NCBI RefSeq assembly: GCF_000473325.1 | Contig: NZ_KI421514.1 | Coordinates: forward strand, 314,340 to 378,339 | Length of the DNA stretch: 64,000 bases | Reading direction: 5' to 3' | DNA from: Leisingera caerulea DSM 24564 | GTDB taxonomy: Bacteria; Pseudomonadota; Alphaproteobacteria; Rhodobacterales; Rhodobacteraceae | Part shown: positions 48,036 to 56,522 of the stretch, one piece after another | Layout of the letters: every line of letters begins with the position of its first letter | Position numbering within the stretch: position 1 is the stretch's first letter | The notes under the pieces: model-generated | Database searches by the model: none | What the model was told of the DNA's origin: nothing | Seen by the model: only the letters and a program-made list of their open reading frames with translations | Made by a program: the position numbers and the translations under genes

Positions 48036-48865
48036 CCGCCCTGCCCCTGCCGCGCAGCCTGGCGCTGCAGGTCGTGCTGCCGCGGGGCTGTCTGGTGCTG
48101 GGGTGGCTGGCGCTGAACCAATGGATCCGGCTGCCGGTGCCGCTGGCTTTTTTGCTGATGGCGGCGGACGGGTTGTTCCTGCTGTGGCAGGCACGGGCGT
48201 TTCAGCTGAGCGCTGATGCGCATGTGCGCAGCACCGGGGCGATGATGCCGGTCTGGGGCGGCTATCTGGTGCTGCTGTTTGCAGGCTTTGCCGCGCTGAT
48301 CCTGTGGTGGGACGCGCTGCTGATTGCCCGGACGGTGGCGGAGCCGGCCTATGCCGAACAGCAGCGGCTGAAGCGCGAGGCCAAATACAGCCTGGCGGTC
48401 TCCGGCGATGGCCGGGTGCTGATCTTTGACGGCGAAATCACCCATGGACTGACCAAGCGGCTGCGGCAACTGGCCCAGGACCACCCGGACATAGAGCAGA
48501 TGGAGCTTGCTGGCCCCGGCGGGCTGATTGCAGAGGCCCGCGGCGCCGCCCGGGTGATCCGGGATCAGGGCTGGAACACTTACGCAGACGGGCTGTGCGC
48601 GTCCGCCTGCACGCTGCTCTTTGCAGCCGGCAGCCGCCGCAGCCTGGGACCGGCAGGGCAGCTTGGGTTCCACAGCTATGCCCTGCAGTCCAGCAGCGGG
48701 CTGCCGCACATAGACATCCGCAAGGAACAGCAGAAGGACCGCGCCTTCCTGGTCGGGCAAGGCGTGCGTGCGGACTTTGCAAGCAGTATTTTTGACGTCC
48801 CCTTCAGCGGCCTCTGGATCCCTCAGGCCGGCGAACTGCTGGCTGGCGGGGTCATCACCGACTGA
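48032..48865 (+). CDS. Membrane-anchored ClpP/crotonase-fold protein (COG3904-like)
   Basis: 277 residues, GTG start. Two or three N-terminal helices (LVLPRGCLVLGWLALN region, LAFLLMAADGLFLLW, and YLVLLFAGFAALILWW) are followed by a ClpP-like domain: VLIFDGEITHGLTKRLRQL, AGPGGLIAEARGAARVIRDQ, then CASACTLLFAAGSRR and GQLGFHSYA. Ser in the CASAC element and His in GFHSY occupy the places of the ClpP nucleophile and base, so protease activity against membrane or periplasmic substrates is possible. Upstream of the second DUF1036 gene and in the same direction. Confidence 0.75.
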   Translation: MTALPLPRSLALQVVLPRGCLVLGWLALNQWIRLPVPLAFLLMAADGLFLLWQARAFQLSADAHVRSTGAMMPVWGGYLVLLFAGFAALILWWDALLIARTVAEPAYAEQQRLKREAKYSLAVSGDGRVLIFDGEITHGLTKRLRQLAQDHPDIEQMELAGPGGLIAEARGAARVIRDQGWNTYADGLCASACTLLFAAGSRRSLGPAGQLGFHSYALQSSSGLPHIDIRKEQQKDRAFLVGQGVRADFASSIFDVPFSGLWIPQAGELLAGGVITD

Positions 48866-48942
48866 CCGGGCGGACCGCCGCGGGAACGGGTTTTCCTTGC
48901 CGGACCGGCCTTTGCCTCCTACGGTCATCCCGGGGACATTGC

Positions 48943-49944
48943 ATGAAGAGCATTATACTGACCGCGGCCATTGGGCTGGCAGCATCGCCGGCACTGGCCG
49001 GACTGGAAATCTGCAACAATGCCGGCCAAAGCCTGAGCCTGGCCATCGGATATTCCAACGGCGAAGAATGGATTTCAGAAGGCTGGTGGAACATTCCCGC
49101 AGGGGAGTGCAAAACGCCGGTAACCGGCGATTTGAAGAAACGCTATTACTATTACCGGGCCAATGCCGGGGGCACGGCGTTTGCCAGCGGCGAGTACAGC
49201 TTTTGCACCACCTCGCAGGCCTTCACAATTCACGGTGACAGCAACTGCGCCGCGCGCGGCTATGAAACCCAGGGTTTCCGCAAGCTCGACACCGGCGAGA
49301 CCGCGACCCGTTTCACGCTGACTTTGAACGCCGCGGCAGGGGCACCGGCCGAACAGCCGCCGGCCGCGCCGCAAGGCAGCGCGCCGGGCACCTTTGGCGA
49401 GCCTTACACGGACAATGTGATCTTGCAGGATTGCCATTCGGACGGGCAGCGGGCCTGCAGTTTTCATGCCGGCGGCACCAAGTTCTTTGTCTATGACGAC
49501 GGGCGCACACCGCAGTTTGTCTTTGCCGCGATGGAGGCGCTGGATCCCGGAACACCGCTGACCGTCGAAGGTGATCTGGAGGCCGTGTACGACCGGACTG
49601 CGGATGTTGTGCTGCGGGATGCGGCCGTGCGGCCGTGGACGGAGCATGACGGGCTTTTGAACAAGCTGCAGGGACATTGGTATTCAGTGGACGATCCCAA
49701 CGCGCAGTTCACCGTGCTGGGGGCTGAGCGGGACAATACCTATGACGGCGCCTATGCCGGACGGGAGTATCTGTCGGTGTCCGGATGGTGCCAGGACTTT
49801 GACGGCAGCGGACCGTATCTTTATGCCCGGGAGGAGGAAACCGGCGAAGAATACTGTTATGTCATCGACTACGTCGACCATCTGGAACTGACGCTGATGT
49901 TCCTGCCGCGCGGCAATCTCCTGCAGTACCGCAAATTGGATTGA
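48943..49944 (+). CDS. DUF1036-containing secreted protein (paralogue 2)
   Basis: 333 residues. The signal peptide ends ALA-GLE; the DUF1036 domain has EICNNAGQSLSLAIGY, WISEGWWNIPAGEC and NCAARGYETQGF. The C-terminal beta domain has FVFAAMEALDPGTPLTVEGD and ends LTLMFLPRGNLLQYRKLD. Equivalent landmarks occur in the same order in the protein at 43253-44254. Four to six Cys could form disulfides in the periplasm. Function unknown. Ends at a bidirectional terminator shared with yebC. Confidence 0.85.
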   Translation: MKSIILTAAIGLAASPALAGLEICNNAGQSLSLAIGYSNGEEWISEGWWNIPAGECKTPVTGDLKKRYYYYRANAGGTAFASGEYSFCTTSQAFTIHGDSNCAARGYETQGFRKLDTGETATRFTLTLNAAAGAPAEQPPAAPQGSAPGTFGEPYTDNVILQDCHSDGQRACSFHAGGTKFFVYDDGRTPQFVFAAMEALDPGTPLTVEGDLEAVYDRTADVVLRDAAVRPWTEHDGLLNKLQGHWYSVDDPNAQFTVLGAERDNTYDGAYAGREYLSVSGWCQDFDGSGPYLYAREEETGEEYCYVIDYVDHLELTLMFLPRGNLLQYRKLD

Positions 49945-50053
49945 GGCACAGGGGCGCTGCCTCCCGGACTTCGGCCTCTGTCCGGGGTGTCAGGGCCCCG
50001 AAAGATGCAGCCGAGAGGCCGCAGCGGCCCAGAGAGGTATCATCAGCAAAGAA

Positions 50054-50079
50054 AAAGGCCCGCCGGAAGGCGGGCCTTT
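50054..50079. terminator. Bidirectional terminator between the DUF1036 gene and yebC
   Basis: Perfect 11-bp stem AAAGGCCCGCC / GGCGGGCCTTT with a GGAA loop; the arms themselves supply A- and T-runs for both directions, with TTTTTC continuing on the minus strand. Confidence 0.9.
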
Positions 50080-50100
50080 GCATGTCCGGTCCGGGGCGGG

Positions 50101-50841
50101 TCAGAGCTGCGCCATGACCTCGTCGGTGGCTTCGAAGTTGGTGGTGACGCGCTGCACGTCGTCGTCGTCCTCCAGCGCATCGACCAGCTTCATCAGCTTC
50201 TGCATGCCTTCCAGGTCCAGCTCGGTGGTGGTGGTCGGCTTCCAGACCAGCTTGGTCGACTCGGATTCGCCCAGCTCCGCTTCCAGAGCGTTGGAAACAT
50301 CGTTCAGATCAGTGTCGGCGCAATAGATGATGTGGCCGTCCTCGGAGCTTTCGACATCCTCGGCCCCGGCTTCGATGGCTGCCATCATCACGGTGTCGGC
50401 ATCGCCGACAGAGGCCGGATAGGTCACTTCGCCCTTGCGGTCGAACATGAAGCCCACGGACCCGGTTTCGCCCAGGTTGCCGCCGTTCTTGGAGAAGGTG
50501 GAGCGCACGTTGGAGGCGGTGCGGTTCTTGTTGTCGGTCATCGCCTCGACGATCACCGCAACGCCATTGGGGCCATAGCCCTCATAGCGGATTTCGTCGT
50601 AGTTTTCGGCGTCGCCGCCAACGGCCTTCTTGATCGCGCGCTCAATCACGTCCTTGGGGACGGACTGGCTTTTGGCTTCCTTCACGGCCAGGCGCAGGCG
50701 CGGGTTCTTGTCGGGATCAGGGTCGCCCATTTTGGCGGCCACGGTGATCTCCTTGGCCAGCTTGGAAAACAGTTTTGACCGCGCCGCGTCCTGACGGCCC
50801 TTGCGGTGCTGAATGTTAGCCCATTTTGAATGGCCTGCCAT
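50101..50841 (-). CDS. yebC: YebC/PmpR-family protein
   Basis: 246 residues, beginning [20 protein letters not shown], the invariant YebC N-terminus; the middle has [20 protein letters not shown] and the acidic C-terminus [15 protein letters not shown]. Described as a transcriptional regulator (PmpR) and more recently as a factor relieving ribosome stalling at polyproline stretches. It stands alone, with its own terminator. Confidence 0.97.
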   Translation of the reverse strand: MAGHSKWANIQHRKGRQDAARSKLFSKLAKEITVAAKMGDPDPDKNPRLRLAVKEAKSQSVPKDVIERAIKKAVGGDAENYDEIRYEGYGPNGVAVIVEAMTDNKNRTASNVRSTFSKNGGNLGETGSVGFMFDRKGEVTYPASVGDADTVMMAAIEAGAEDVESSEDGHIIYCADTDLNDVSNALEAELGESESTKLVWKPTTTTELDLEGMQKLMKLVDALEDDDDVQRVTTNFEATDEVMAQL

Positions 50842-50964
50842 GGTGCATCCTTGCTGCTGAATATCTGAATTGGCGCTCATATAGCCTTGGGCGCGGCCCG
50901 CTTTCAAGCGCTGCCGCCCAGTCTTGGTCCTTGTTCCGCGGTTTTGAGCGGCTAAGGTGGCGGT

Positions 50965-52740
50965 ATGACATTCGATCAAAGTGTTTTATTTGCCCTTTTT
51001 GCCGCCGTCTTTGGCCTGCTTCTGTGGGGGCGCTGGCGATACGACCTGGTGGCCTTTGCCGCGCTGATGGCAGGCGTGGTGCTGGGGGTGGTGCCCGCGG
51101 GCGAGGCGTTTGCCGGTTTCGGGCACCCGGCAACGCTGGTGGTGGCGCTGGTGCTGATCGTCTCGGCCGGGCTGGTGCGGTCGGGCGCGGTGTTCTTGAT
51201 CACCCGGACGCTGGTGGACAGCGCCCGCGGCCTGGGCGCCCACATCGCGCTGATGGGCGGGGTCGGCGCTGTGCTGTCGGCCTTTATGAACAATGTGGCA
51301 GCGCTGGCGCTGCTGATGCCGGTGGATATTCAGACTGCCCGCAAGGCGGGCCGCGCCCCGGGGCTGAGCCTGATGCCCCTGTCCTTTGCCACCATCCTGG
51401 GCGGCATGGCGACACTGATCGGCACCCCACCCAACATCATAATCGCTGCGATCCGCGAGGAAACCCTGGGCGAGCCGTTCCGGATGTTCGATTTTGCCCC
51501 GGTGGGCGGTGCGGCGGCGCTGGCGGGCTTGGCATTTGTGGCGCTGATCGGCTGGCGGCTGATCCCGGCGCGGGAGAACGCGGCCGGCGCCTCGGAGGCG
51601 CAGCTGGCGCCTTATATCGCCGAGCTGACGGTGGGCGAGGAGTCCGATCTCATCGGCAAGCGGCTGGGGGAGCTGGAAGAAGAGGCTGAGAAGGCGGATG
51701 TCGCCATTCTCGGGCTGATCCGGGACGGCAAGCGGCGCTACGGGCGCTCTGTCGCTGCCATTCTGCGGGAGGGCGACGCGCTGGTGATAGAGGCCGAGCC
51801 GGAAGCGCTGGATGAATTCCGCAGCGCGCTGAAGCTGGATTTTGCAGATGCCGCCCGTCAGGAGAAGCTGACCGCGGCGGGTGAAGGGCTGGAGCTGCTG
51901 GAGCTGGTAGTGCCCGAGACCGCGCGCATCCGCGGCCGCAGCGCCCAGGCCATCGGGCTGTCCTGGCGGCAAAGCGCAGTGCTGCTGGGGATTGCCCGCC
52001 AAGGCCGCCGGATCACTCACCACATCCGCCAGACCAAGATCGAGGCGGGGGATATCCTGCTGCTTTTGTGTCCGCGCGGGCGCAGCGCCGATGTCGCTGA
52101 TTGGCTGGGCTGCCTGCCGCTGGCCGCGCGCGGCCTGTCGGTGACTGCCAATGACAAGACCTGGGCCGCGATCGGGCTGTTTGCCGCGGCAGTGGTCGCG
52201 GCCTCGGTTGGGCTGCTGTATCTGCCGGTTGCGCTGGGTTTGGTCGCTGTGGGCTATGTGCTGCTGAAGATCCTGCCGGTGGCAGAGATCTATGACCATG
52301 TTGAGTGGCCGGTGGTGGTTTTGCTCGGCTCGATGATCCCGCTGGGGGCGGCGCTGGATTCCTCTGGCGGCACCGCGCTGATTGCCAATGCGCTGAACGG
52401 GCTGACGGCGGGGCTGCCGGCCTGGGCGGTGCTGGCGGTGCTGATGGTGGTCACCATGACGCTGTCGGATGTGCTGAACAACACCGCCACGGCGATTGTC
52501 GCGGCCCCTGTGGCGATCGAGATGGCAAACACCCTGGGGGTCTCTCCGGATCCGTTCCTGATGGCGGTAGCGGTTGCGGCGTCCGCGGCGTTCCTGACCC
52601 CCATCGGGCACAAGAACAACACGCTGGTGCTGGGGCCTGGCGGCTATCGCTTTGGCGATTACTGGCGCATGGGCCTGCCGCTGGAGGTGCTGGTCATCGC
52701 GGTGTCGATCCCGGCCATTCTGGTCTTCTGGCCGCTGTAG
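50965..52740 (+). CDS. SLC13-type permease with two RCK_C domains (1)
   Basis: 591 residues: an N-terminal membrane half ([15 protein letters not shown] and [19 protein letters not shown], the paired Na+/anion-binding motifs), two soluble RCK_C/TrkA-C domains between about 205 and 380 ([33 protein letters not shown]), and a C-terminal membrane half with [16 protein letters not shown] and [19 protein letters not shown]. It resembles the sulfate/anion-type divalent anion:Na+ symporters of bacteria. The substrate is unknown; sulfate or dicarboxylate are candidates. Shares architecture and length with the gene at 53029-54807. Confidence 0.9.
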   Translation: MTFDQSVLFALFAAVFGLLLWGRWRYDLVAFAALMAGVVLGVVPAGEAFAGFGHPATLVVALVLIVSAGLVRSGAVFLITRTLVDSARGLGAHIALMGGVGAVLSAFMNNVAALALLMPVDIQTARKAGRAPGLSLMPLSFATILGGMATLIGTPPNIIIAAIREETLGEPFRMFDFAPVGGAAALAGLAFVALIGWRLIPARENAAGASEAQLAPYIAELTVGEESDLIGKRLGELEEEAEKADVAILGLIRDGKRRYGRSVAAILREGDALVIEAEPEALDEFRSALKLDFADAARQEKLTAAGEGLELLELVVPETARIRGRSAQAIGLSWRQSAVLLGIARQGRRITHHIRQTKIEAGDILLLLCPRGRSADVADWLGCLPLAARGLSVTANDKTWAAIGLFAAAVVAASVGLLYLPVALGLVAVGYVLLKILPVAEIYDHVEWPVVVLLGSMIPLGAALDSSGGTALIANALNGLTAGLPAWAVLAVLMVVTMTLSDVLNNTATAIVAAPVAIEMANTLGVSPDPFLMAVAVAASAAFLTPIGHKNNTLVLGPGGYRFGDYWRMGLPLEVLVIAVSIPAILVFWPL

Positions 52741-52783
52741 CCGGCGGCGGAGAACGTTTGCTCAGAAGGTCGGCCAGAGCCCG

Positions 52784-52915
52784 TCAGAAGGGTTTTGCGG
52801 CCTGCGATGCAGCCAGAACCGCCTGACCGGCATCGGGCGCCCAAACCTGCGACGCCAGCGCGATGGCCGTCGAACCAGCCAGCACAACAAACAGAAATAT
52901 TCTCCTCGTCTCCAT
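52784..52915 (-). CDS. Possible 43-residue membrane or secreted peptide
   Basis: ATG at 52915, with AAAGGGGG seven to eight bases upstream, reading METRRIFLFVVLAGSTAIAL, then ASQVWAPDAGQAVLAASQAA and KPF. Basic start plus one hydrophobic helix fit a signal peptide or single membrane span. It lies in the gap between the two SLC13 permeases, on the strand of the second. Not recognised; support is the ribosome site and sensible peptide build only. The rest of this 288-base gap shows nothing clear. Confidence 0.45.
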   Translation of the reverse strand: METRRIFLFVVLAGSTAIALASQVWAPDAGQAVLAASQAAKPF

Positions 52916-53028
52916 CTTTACCCCCTTTGGACTCTTACTCTGTTCCATATGGGGTGGGCGCCGCTAATTTCCCGTAAAGACCTGCACGTCCGGCGGGTGT
53001 CCGCCGCTTTCAGTCCCTTTTGCGCTGA

Positions 53029-54807
53029 TCAGAGCGGCCACATGAAGGGAATGATCAGCGAAGCCAGCATGCCGACAGTCAGGTTCAGCGGGATGCCGAC
53101 GCGCAGGAAATCGGTGAACTTGTAGCCGCCGGGGCCGTAGACCAGCGTATTGGTCTGATAGCCGATCGGGGTGGCAAAGGAGGCCGAGGCCGCCACCATC
53201 ACCGCCACCACCAGCGGCCGCGGATCCACGCCCATGGCCTGCGCCAGTCCAATGGCGATCGGGGTGACGACCACCGCGACAGCATTGTTGGAGACCAGCT
53301 CCGTCAGCACCGACGTGAGCAGGTAAACCGCCCAGACCAGCAGGAACGGCGGCAGCATCGACAGGGCTGGCGCAATGGCGTTGACGATCAGGCTGACAGC
53401 ACCGGAGCTTTCCAGCGCCGCACCAATCGCCAGCATAGAGAAAATCAGTGCCAGAAGCCGGCCGTCCACAAAGGAAAACGCCTCATCCGCGTCGATGCAG
53501 CGGGTCACAAAAACCAGTGATACCGACATCACCGACAGCATCAGGATCGGCGCTACGCCAAAGGCCGCCAGCACAACGATGCCGAACAGCGCCACAACCG
53601 CAATCGGCGCATGGCTGCGGCGGTAAGCGCGCTGGGTCGGCTGCGAGACATCGGCCAGGTCCATGTCGGCCGCCAGACGCTGGATGTCGGCGGGGGCGCC
53701 CTCCAGCAGCAGCGTGTCGCCGATCCGCACCACCAGATCATCAAGCTGCACGCCGATATTCTGGTTCCGCCGGTGCACCGCCAGCGTATATACACCATAG
53801 CGGCGGCGCAGACGCATGGCGCCAAGCGAACGTCCCACCATGCGGCAGCCGGGGGTGATCAGCACTTCGACGGTATGGGTCTCCACCGCGGAGACCTGAT
53901 CGACCCGCTTCAGCTCCTTGTTGCTTTGCAGGCTCAAAAGTTCGGTCATCCTTGTGCGCAAAACAACGCGGTCGCCGACCTGCAGCTCGACGCCTTTGAG
54001 GTTGCGGCGCAAGGAATCGTCGCCGCGGATCACGTCGATCAGCCGCACGCCCGGGCGCTTGAACAACTGCACGCCGGTGACTTCGCGGCCGATCAGGTTG
54101 CTTTCCGGCGGGATTACCGCCTCGGTGAAGAACTTCATTTTCGACTTGTCGCTCAGCATCGCCGCCATGCTGTCGCGTTCCGGCAGCAGCCGCGGCGCGA
54201 TGAAGCGCAGGTAGACCATGCCGTAGACGATCAGGATCAGCCCCAGCGGGGTGACCTCGAAGATGGTGAAGGGTTTCAAGCCCTGCGCCCGGGCAACACC
54301 ATCCACCAGAAGGTTGGTCGAGGTGCCGATCAGGGTCAGCGTCCCGCCCAGGATTGCGGCATAACTCAGCGGGATCAGCATCTTGGAGGCCGAAACCTTC
54401 AACGTCCGTGCGATCTGGATGAACACCGGGATCATCACCACCACCACCGGCGTATTGGACACCACGGCCGAGGCGGACACCACAAAGGCCATCAGCAAGG
54501 CCACGGCGAGCCTGGGGTTCACCTCCGCCTGCTTCTTGGCAATCTGGGTGAAGGCGTCGAGGGCGCCTGTCCGCACCAGGGCGCCCATGATGATAAACAT
54601 CGCCGCAATGGTCCAGGGCGCCGGGTTTGCCAGCACCGGCAGCGCCTCGCTGTAGGGGAGAATGCCGGTGGCCAGCATCGCCGCCACGCCGGTCAGCGCC
54701 ACAACCTCTGTCGGGTAGGTTTCCCGCAGGAACGCCAAGAACATGGCCAGGACAATTGCAAGCGCCAGGACCGCGCTGCCGGTGTCACCAAGTTGGAAAA
54801 ACTGCAT
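53029..54807 (-). CDS. SLC13-type permease with two RCK_C domains (2)
   Basis: 592 residues with the same layout as the permease at 50965: N-terminal helices with VVSNTPVVVVMIPVFIQIA and LSYAAILGGTLTLIGTSTN, two RCK_C domains (about 210-385; PPESNLIGREVTGVQLFKRP and VGRSLGAMRLRRRYGVYTLA), and a C-terminal half with ELVSNNAVAVVVTPIAIGLA and TPIGYQTNTLVYGPGGYKF. Na+-coupled anion uptake is likely; the substrate is open. The RCK_C domains suggest allosteric control by a nucleotide or ion. Convergent with its paralogue, with a possible small peptide gene between. Confidence 0.9.
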   Translation of the reverse strand: MQFFQLGDTGSAVLALAIVLAMFLAFLRETYPTEVVALTGVAAMLATGILPYSEALPVLANPAPWTIAAMFIIMGALVRTGALDAFTQIAKKQAEVNPRLAVALLMAFVVSASAVVSNTPVVVVMIPVFIQIARTLKVSASKMLIPLSYAAILGGTLTLIGTSTNLLVDGVARAQGLKPFTIFEVTPLGLILIVYGMVYLRFIAPRLLPERDSMAAMLSDKSKMKFFTEAVIPPESNLIGREVTGVQLFKRPGVRLIDVIRGDDSLRRNLKGVELQVGDRVVLRTRMTELLSLQSNKELKRVDQVSAVETHTVEVLITPGCRMVGRSLGAMRLRRRYGVYTLAVHRRNQNIGVQLDDLVVRIGDTLLLEGAPADIQRLAADMDLADVSQPTQRAYRRSHAPIAVVALFGIVVLAAFGVAPILMLSVMSVSLVFVTRCIDADEAFSFVDGRLLALIFSMLAIGAALESSGAVSLIVNAIAPALSMLPPFLLVWAVYLLTSVLTELVSNNAVAVVVTPIAIGLAQAMGVDPRPLVVAVMVAASASFATPIGYQTNTLVYGPGGYKFTDFLRVGIPLNLTVGMLASLIIPFMWPL

Positions 54808-55020
54808 GTGCCGTGACTATGCCCATATTGATTAAGGCGGGTTTAGCGCGCGGGACAGCGCTGTGCCATCGCGCAGTTTCCCTGAAACTTTTTGGCGGGG
54901 CAAGAATTACCGCACCCGCTGGGGCTGATCCGGTGCCAATCAGGAAAATTGGCAGCAATTCGCTGCCATTCCGGCCGAACTTTCCGCCTCAGGCAGCGCA
55001 AGAGGACATGCGGCCGCCGG

Positions 55021-55833
55021 TCAGAGCGCCGATTCCTGCAGCAGCCCGCCATTGCGCACCATCCGAATCTGTTTCGCAGCGCCGGTGCGGTCGTCGGTTT
55101 CCACAAACACGCCGGACAGGGTCGCTTCGCCGTTTGCCGGGGTAAAGCGCGTTTTCGGCATGCCGGTCAGGAAGCGGCGCATCGGTTCGGCCTTGTCCAT
55201 GCCAATGACCGAGTTGTAATCGCCGCACATGCCCGCGTCGGTCAGATAGCCGGTGCCTTCGGACAGGATCTGCGCATCGGCGGTCGGCACATGGGTATGG
55301 GTGCCTGCAACCAGCGACGCGCGGCCGTTGCAGAAATGGCCCATTGCCATCTTCTCTGAGGTCGCCTCGCAATGCATGTCGACAATGACCGCCTGCGCCA
55401 GCCCGCCGCGCGGATGCGCTTTCAGCACAGCCTCCACCGCGCCGAAGGGGTCGTCAAAGGCGCGTTTCATGAACACCTGCCCCAGCACCTGCACCACCAG
55501 CACCTTGCGCCCGCCCGGCGCATTGAACAGCCGGAAGCCGCGGCCCGGCGCGCCCTTGGCAAAGTTCAGCGGCCGGATGATGCGCTGTTCCTTCTCGATG
55601 AACTGCAGCATGTCCTTCTGGTCGAAGGCATGATCGCCCAGTGTCAGGCAGTCGACGCCGGCGTCCAGCAGCAGCTTGGCGTGCTCGCCGCTCAGCCCCA
55701 TGCCGTTGGAGGCGTTTTCGCCGTTCACCACGACAAAATCGAGCCGCCACTCCTGCCGCAGCCGCCGCAGATTTTCGGTGACGGCACGGCGCCCGGCGCG
55801 GCCCATCACATCGCCTAGAAACAGAATTCGCAT
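55021..55833 (-). CDS. YmdB-family metallophosphoesterase
   Basis: 270 residues starting RILFLGDVMGRAGRRAV with the first metal-binding Asp. Further metal and catalytic motifs are VVNGENASNGMG, LTLGDHAFDQ, VDMHCEATSEK and GTHTHVPTADAQIL. These match the TIGR00282/YmdB group of cyclic-nucleotide phosphodiesterases with di-iron sites. It lies 51 bases beyond the tandem hairpin element that separates it from the cyclo-ligase gene. Physiological substrate in Alphaproteobacteria is not established. Confidence 0.92.
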   Translation of the reverse strand: MRILFLGDVMGRAGRRAVTENLRRLRQEWRLDFVVVNGENASNGMGLSGEHAKLLLDAGVDCLTLGDHAFDQKDMLQFIEKEQRIIRPLNFAKGAPGRGFRLFNAPGGRKVLVVQVLGQVFMKRAFDDPFGAVEAVLKAHPRGGLAQAVIVDMHCEATSEKMAMGHFCNGRASLVAGTHTHVPTADAQILSEGTGYLTDAGMCGDYNSVIGMDKAEPMRRFLTGMPKTRFTPANGEATLSGVFVETDDRTGAAKQIRMVRNGGLLQESAL

Positions 55834-55884
55834 TGCGGCGTGGTACGCGGATGCGCCCGCCAGGACAAGTCCCGCGGCGGGCGC

Positions 55885-55933
55885 GCAAAACTTTTCTGAA
55901 AAGTTTTGCCAAGATTTTTCAGAAAAATCCTGG
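55885..55933 (-). repeat. Tandem hairpin element (copy 2), probable terminators
   Basis: GCAAAACTTTTC / GAAAAGTTTTGC (12-bp perfect, 1-base spacer, 55885-55909) joined to a second 12-bp hairpin with one mismatch (55909-55933). Same design as 2080-2130. It begins 17 bases after the stop of the minus-strand cyclo-ligase gene, so it most likely terminates that transcript. Confidence 0.65.
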
Positions 55934-55949
55934 CTGCCGGGGGCCGGCG

Positions 55950-56513
55950 TCAGCGTTTGAACTGCAAAATGCGGCTTTCGGTCACGATCATGTCGAGCGG
56001 CTGGTCGGTGGGTTCCAGCGGCAGGTCTTCGGCCTCTTGCGCGTCAAAGGCAAAGCCGATCGCCAGCGTCGCCCGCTTGCCGCGCAGCAGTTCCAGCGTG
56101 CGGTCGTAAAAGCCGCCGCCATAGCCCAGCCGCCCGCCAGTGGCATCAAAGGCAACCAGCGGCACCACCAGGATTTCCGGTTCAAAGAAATCGTCAACCT
56201 CCGGCACCATGGCGCCGAACGGGCCGTCACGCAGCGGGCCGTCGGGCTGCCAGCGGCTGAACTTCAGCGGCTTGCCCGCGCCCATGATCACCGGCACGCC
56301 GACGGGCCCGTGTGCTGCGGCCTCTGCCATGGCAGGCACCGGGTCAATCTCGGTGCGGATTGGCAAGAAACCTGACAGCGGCACGCCCCGGTAGCCGGCC
56401 AGCACCTCCGACAGGTGGCCCGCAGCGCCGGGAATGTTGCGGGCATGCGCCTCCTTGCGGCGGGCAAAGGCGGCCTTGCGGGCGGCGGCCTTGATTTCGG
56501 TCAGATCCGTCAT
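55950..56513 (-). CDS. 5-formyltetrahydrofolate cyclo-ligase
   Basis: 187 residues. The signature GGRLGYGGGFYDRTL is the ATP/phosphate-binding motif of the family, preceded by VPLVAFDATG, and an N-terminal Lys/Arg-rich helix (KAAARKAAFARRKEAH) supplies the nucleotide-binding base. Converts 5-formyl-THF to 5,10-methenyl-THF with ATP. Length is normal. Nine bases lie between mgtE's stop (56523) and its start (56513), so mgtE and this gene form an operon. Confidence 0.94.
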   Translation of the reverse strand: MTDLTEIKAAARKAAFARRKEAHARNIPGAAGHLSEVLAGYRGVPLSGFLPIRTEIDPVPAMAEAAAHGPVGVPVIMGAGKPLKFSRWQPDGPLRDGPFGAMVPEVDDFFEPEILVVPLVAFDATGGRLGYGGGFYDRTLELLRGKRATLAIGFAFDAQEAEDLPLEPTDQPLDMIVTESRILQFKR

Positions 56514-56522
56514 AGCGGTCTC

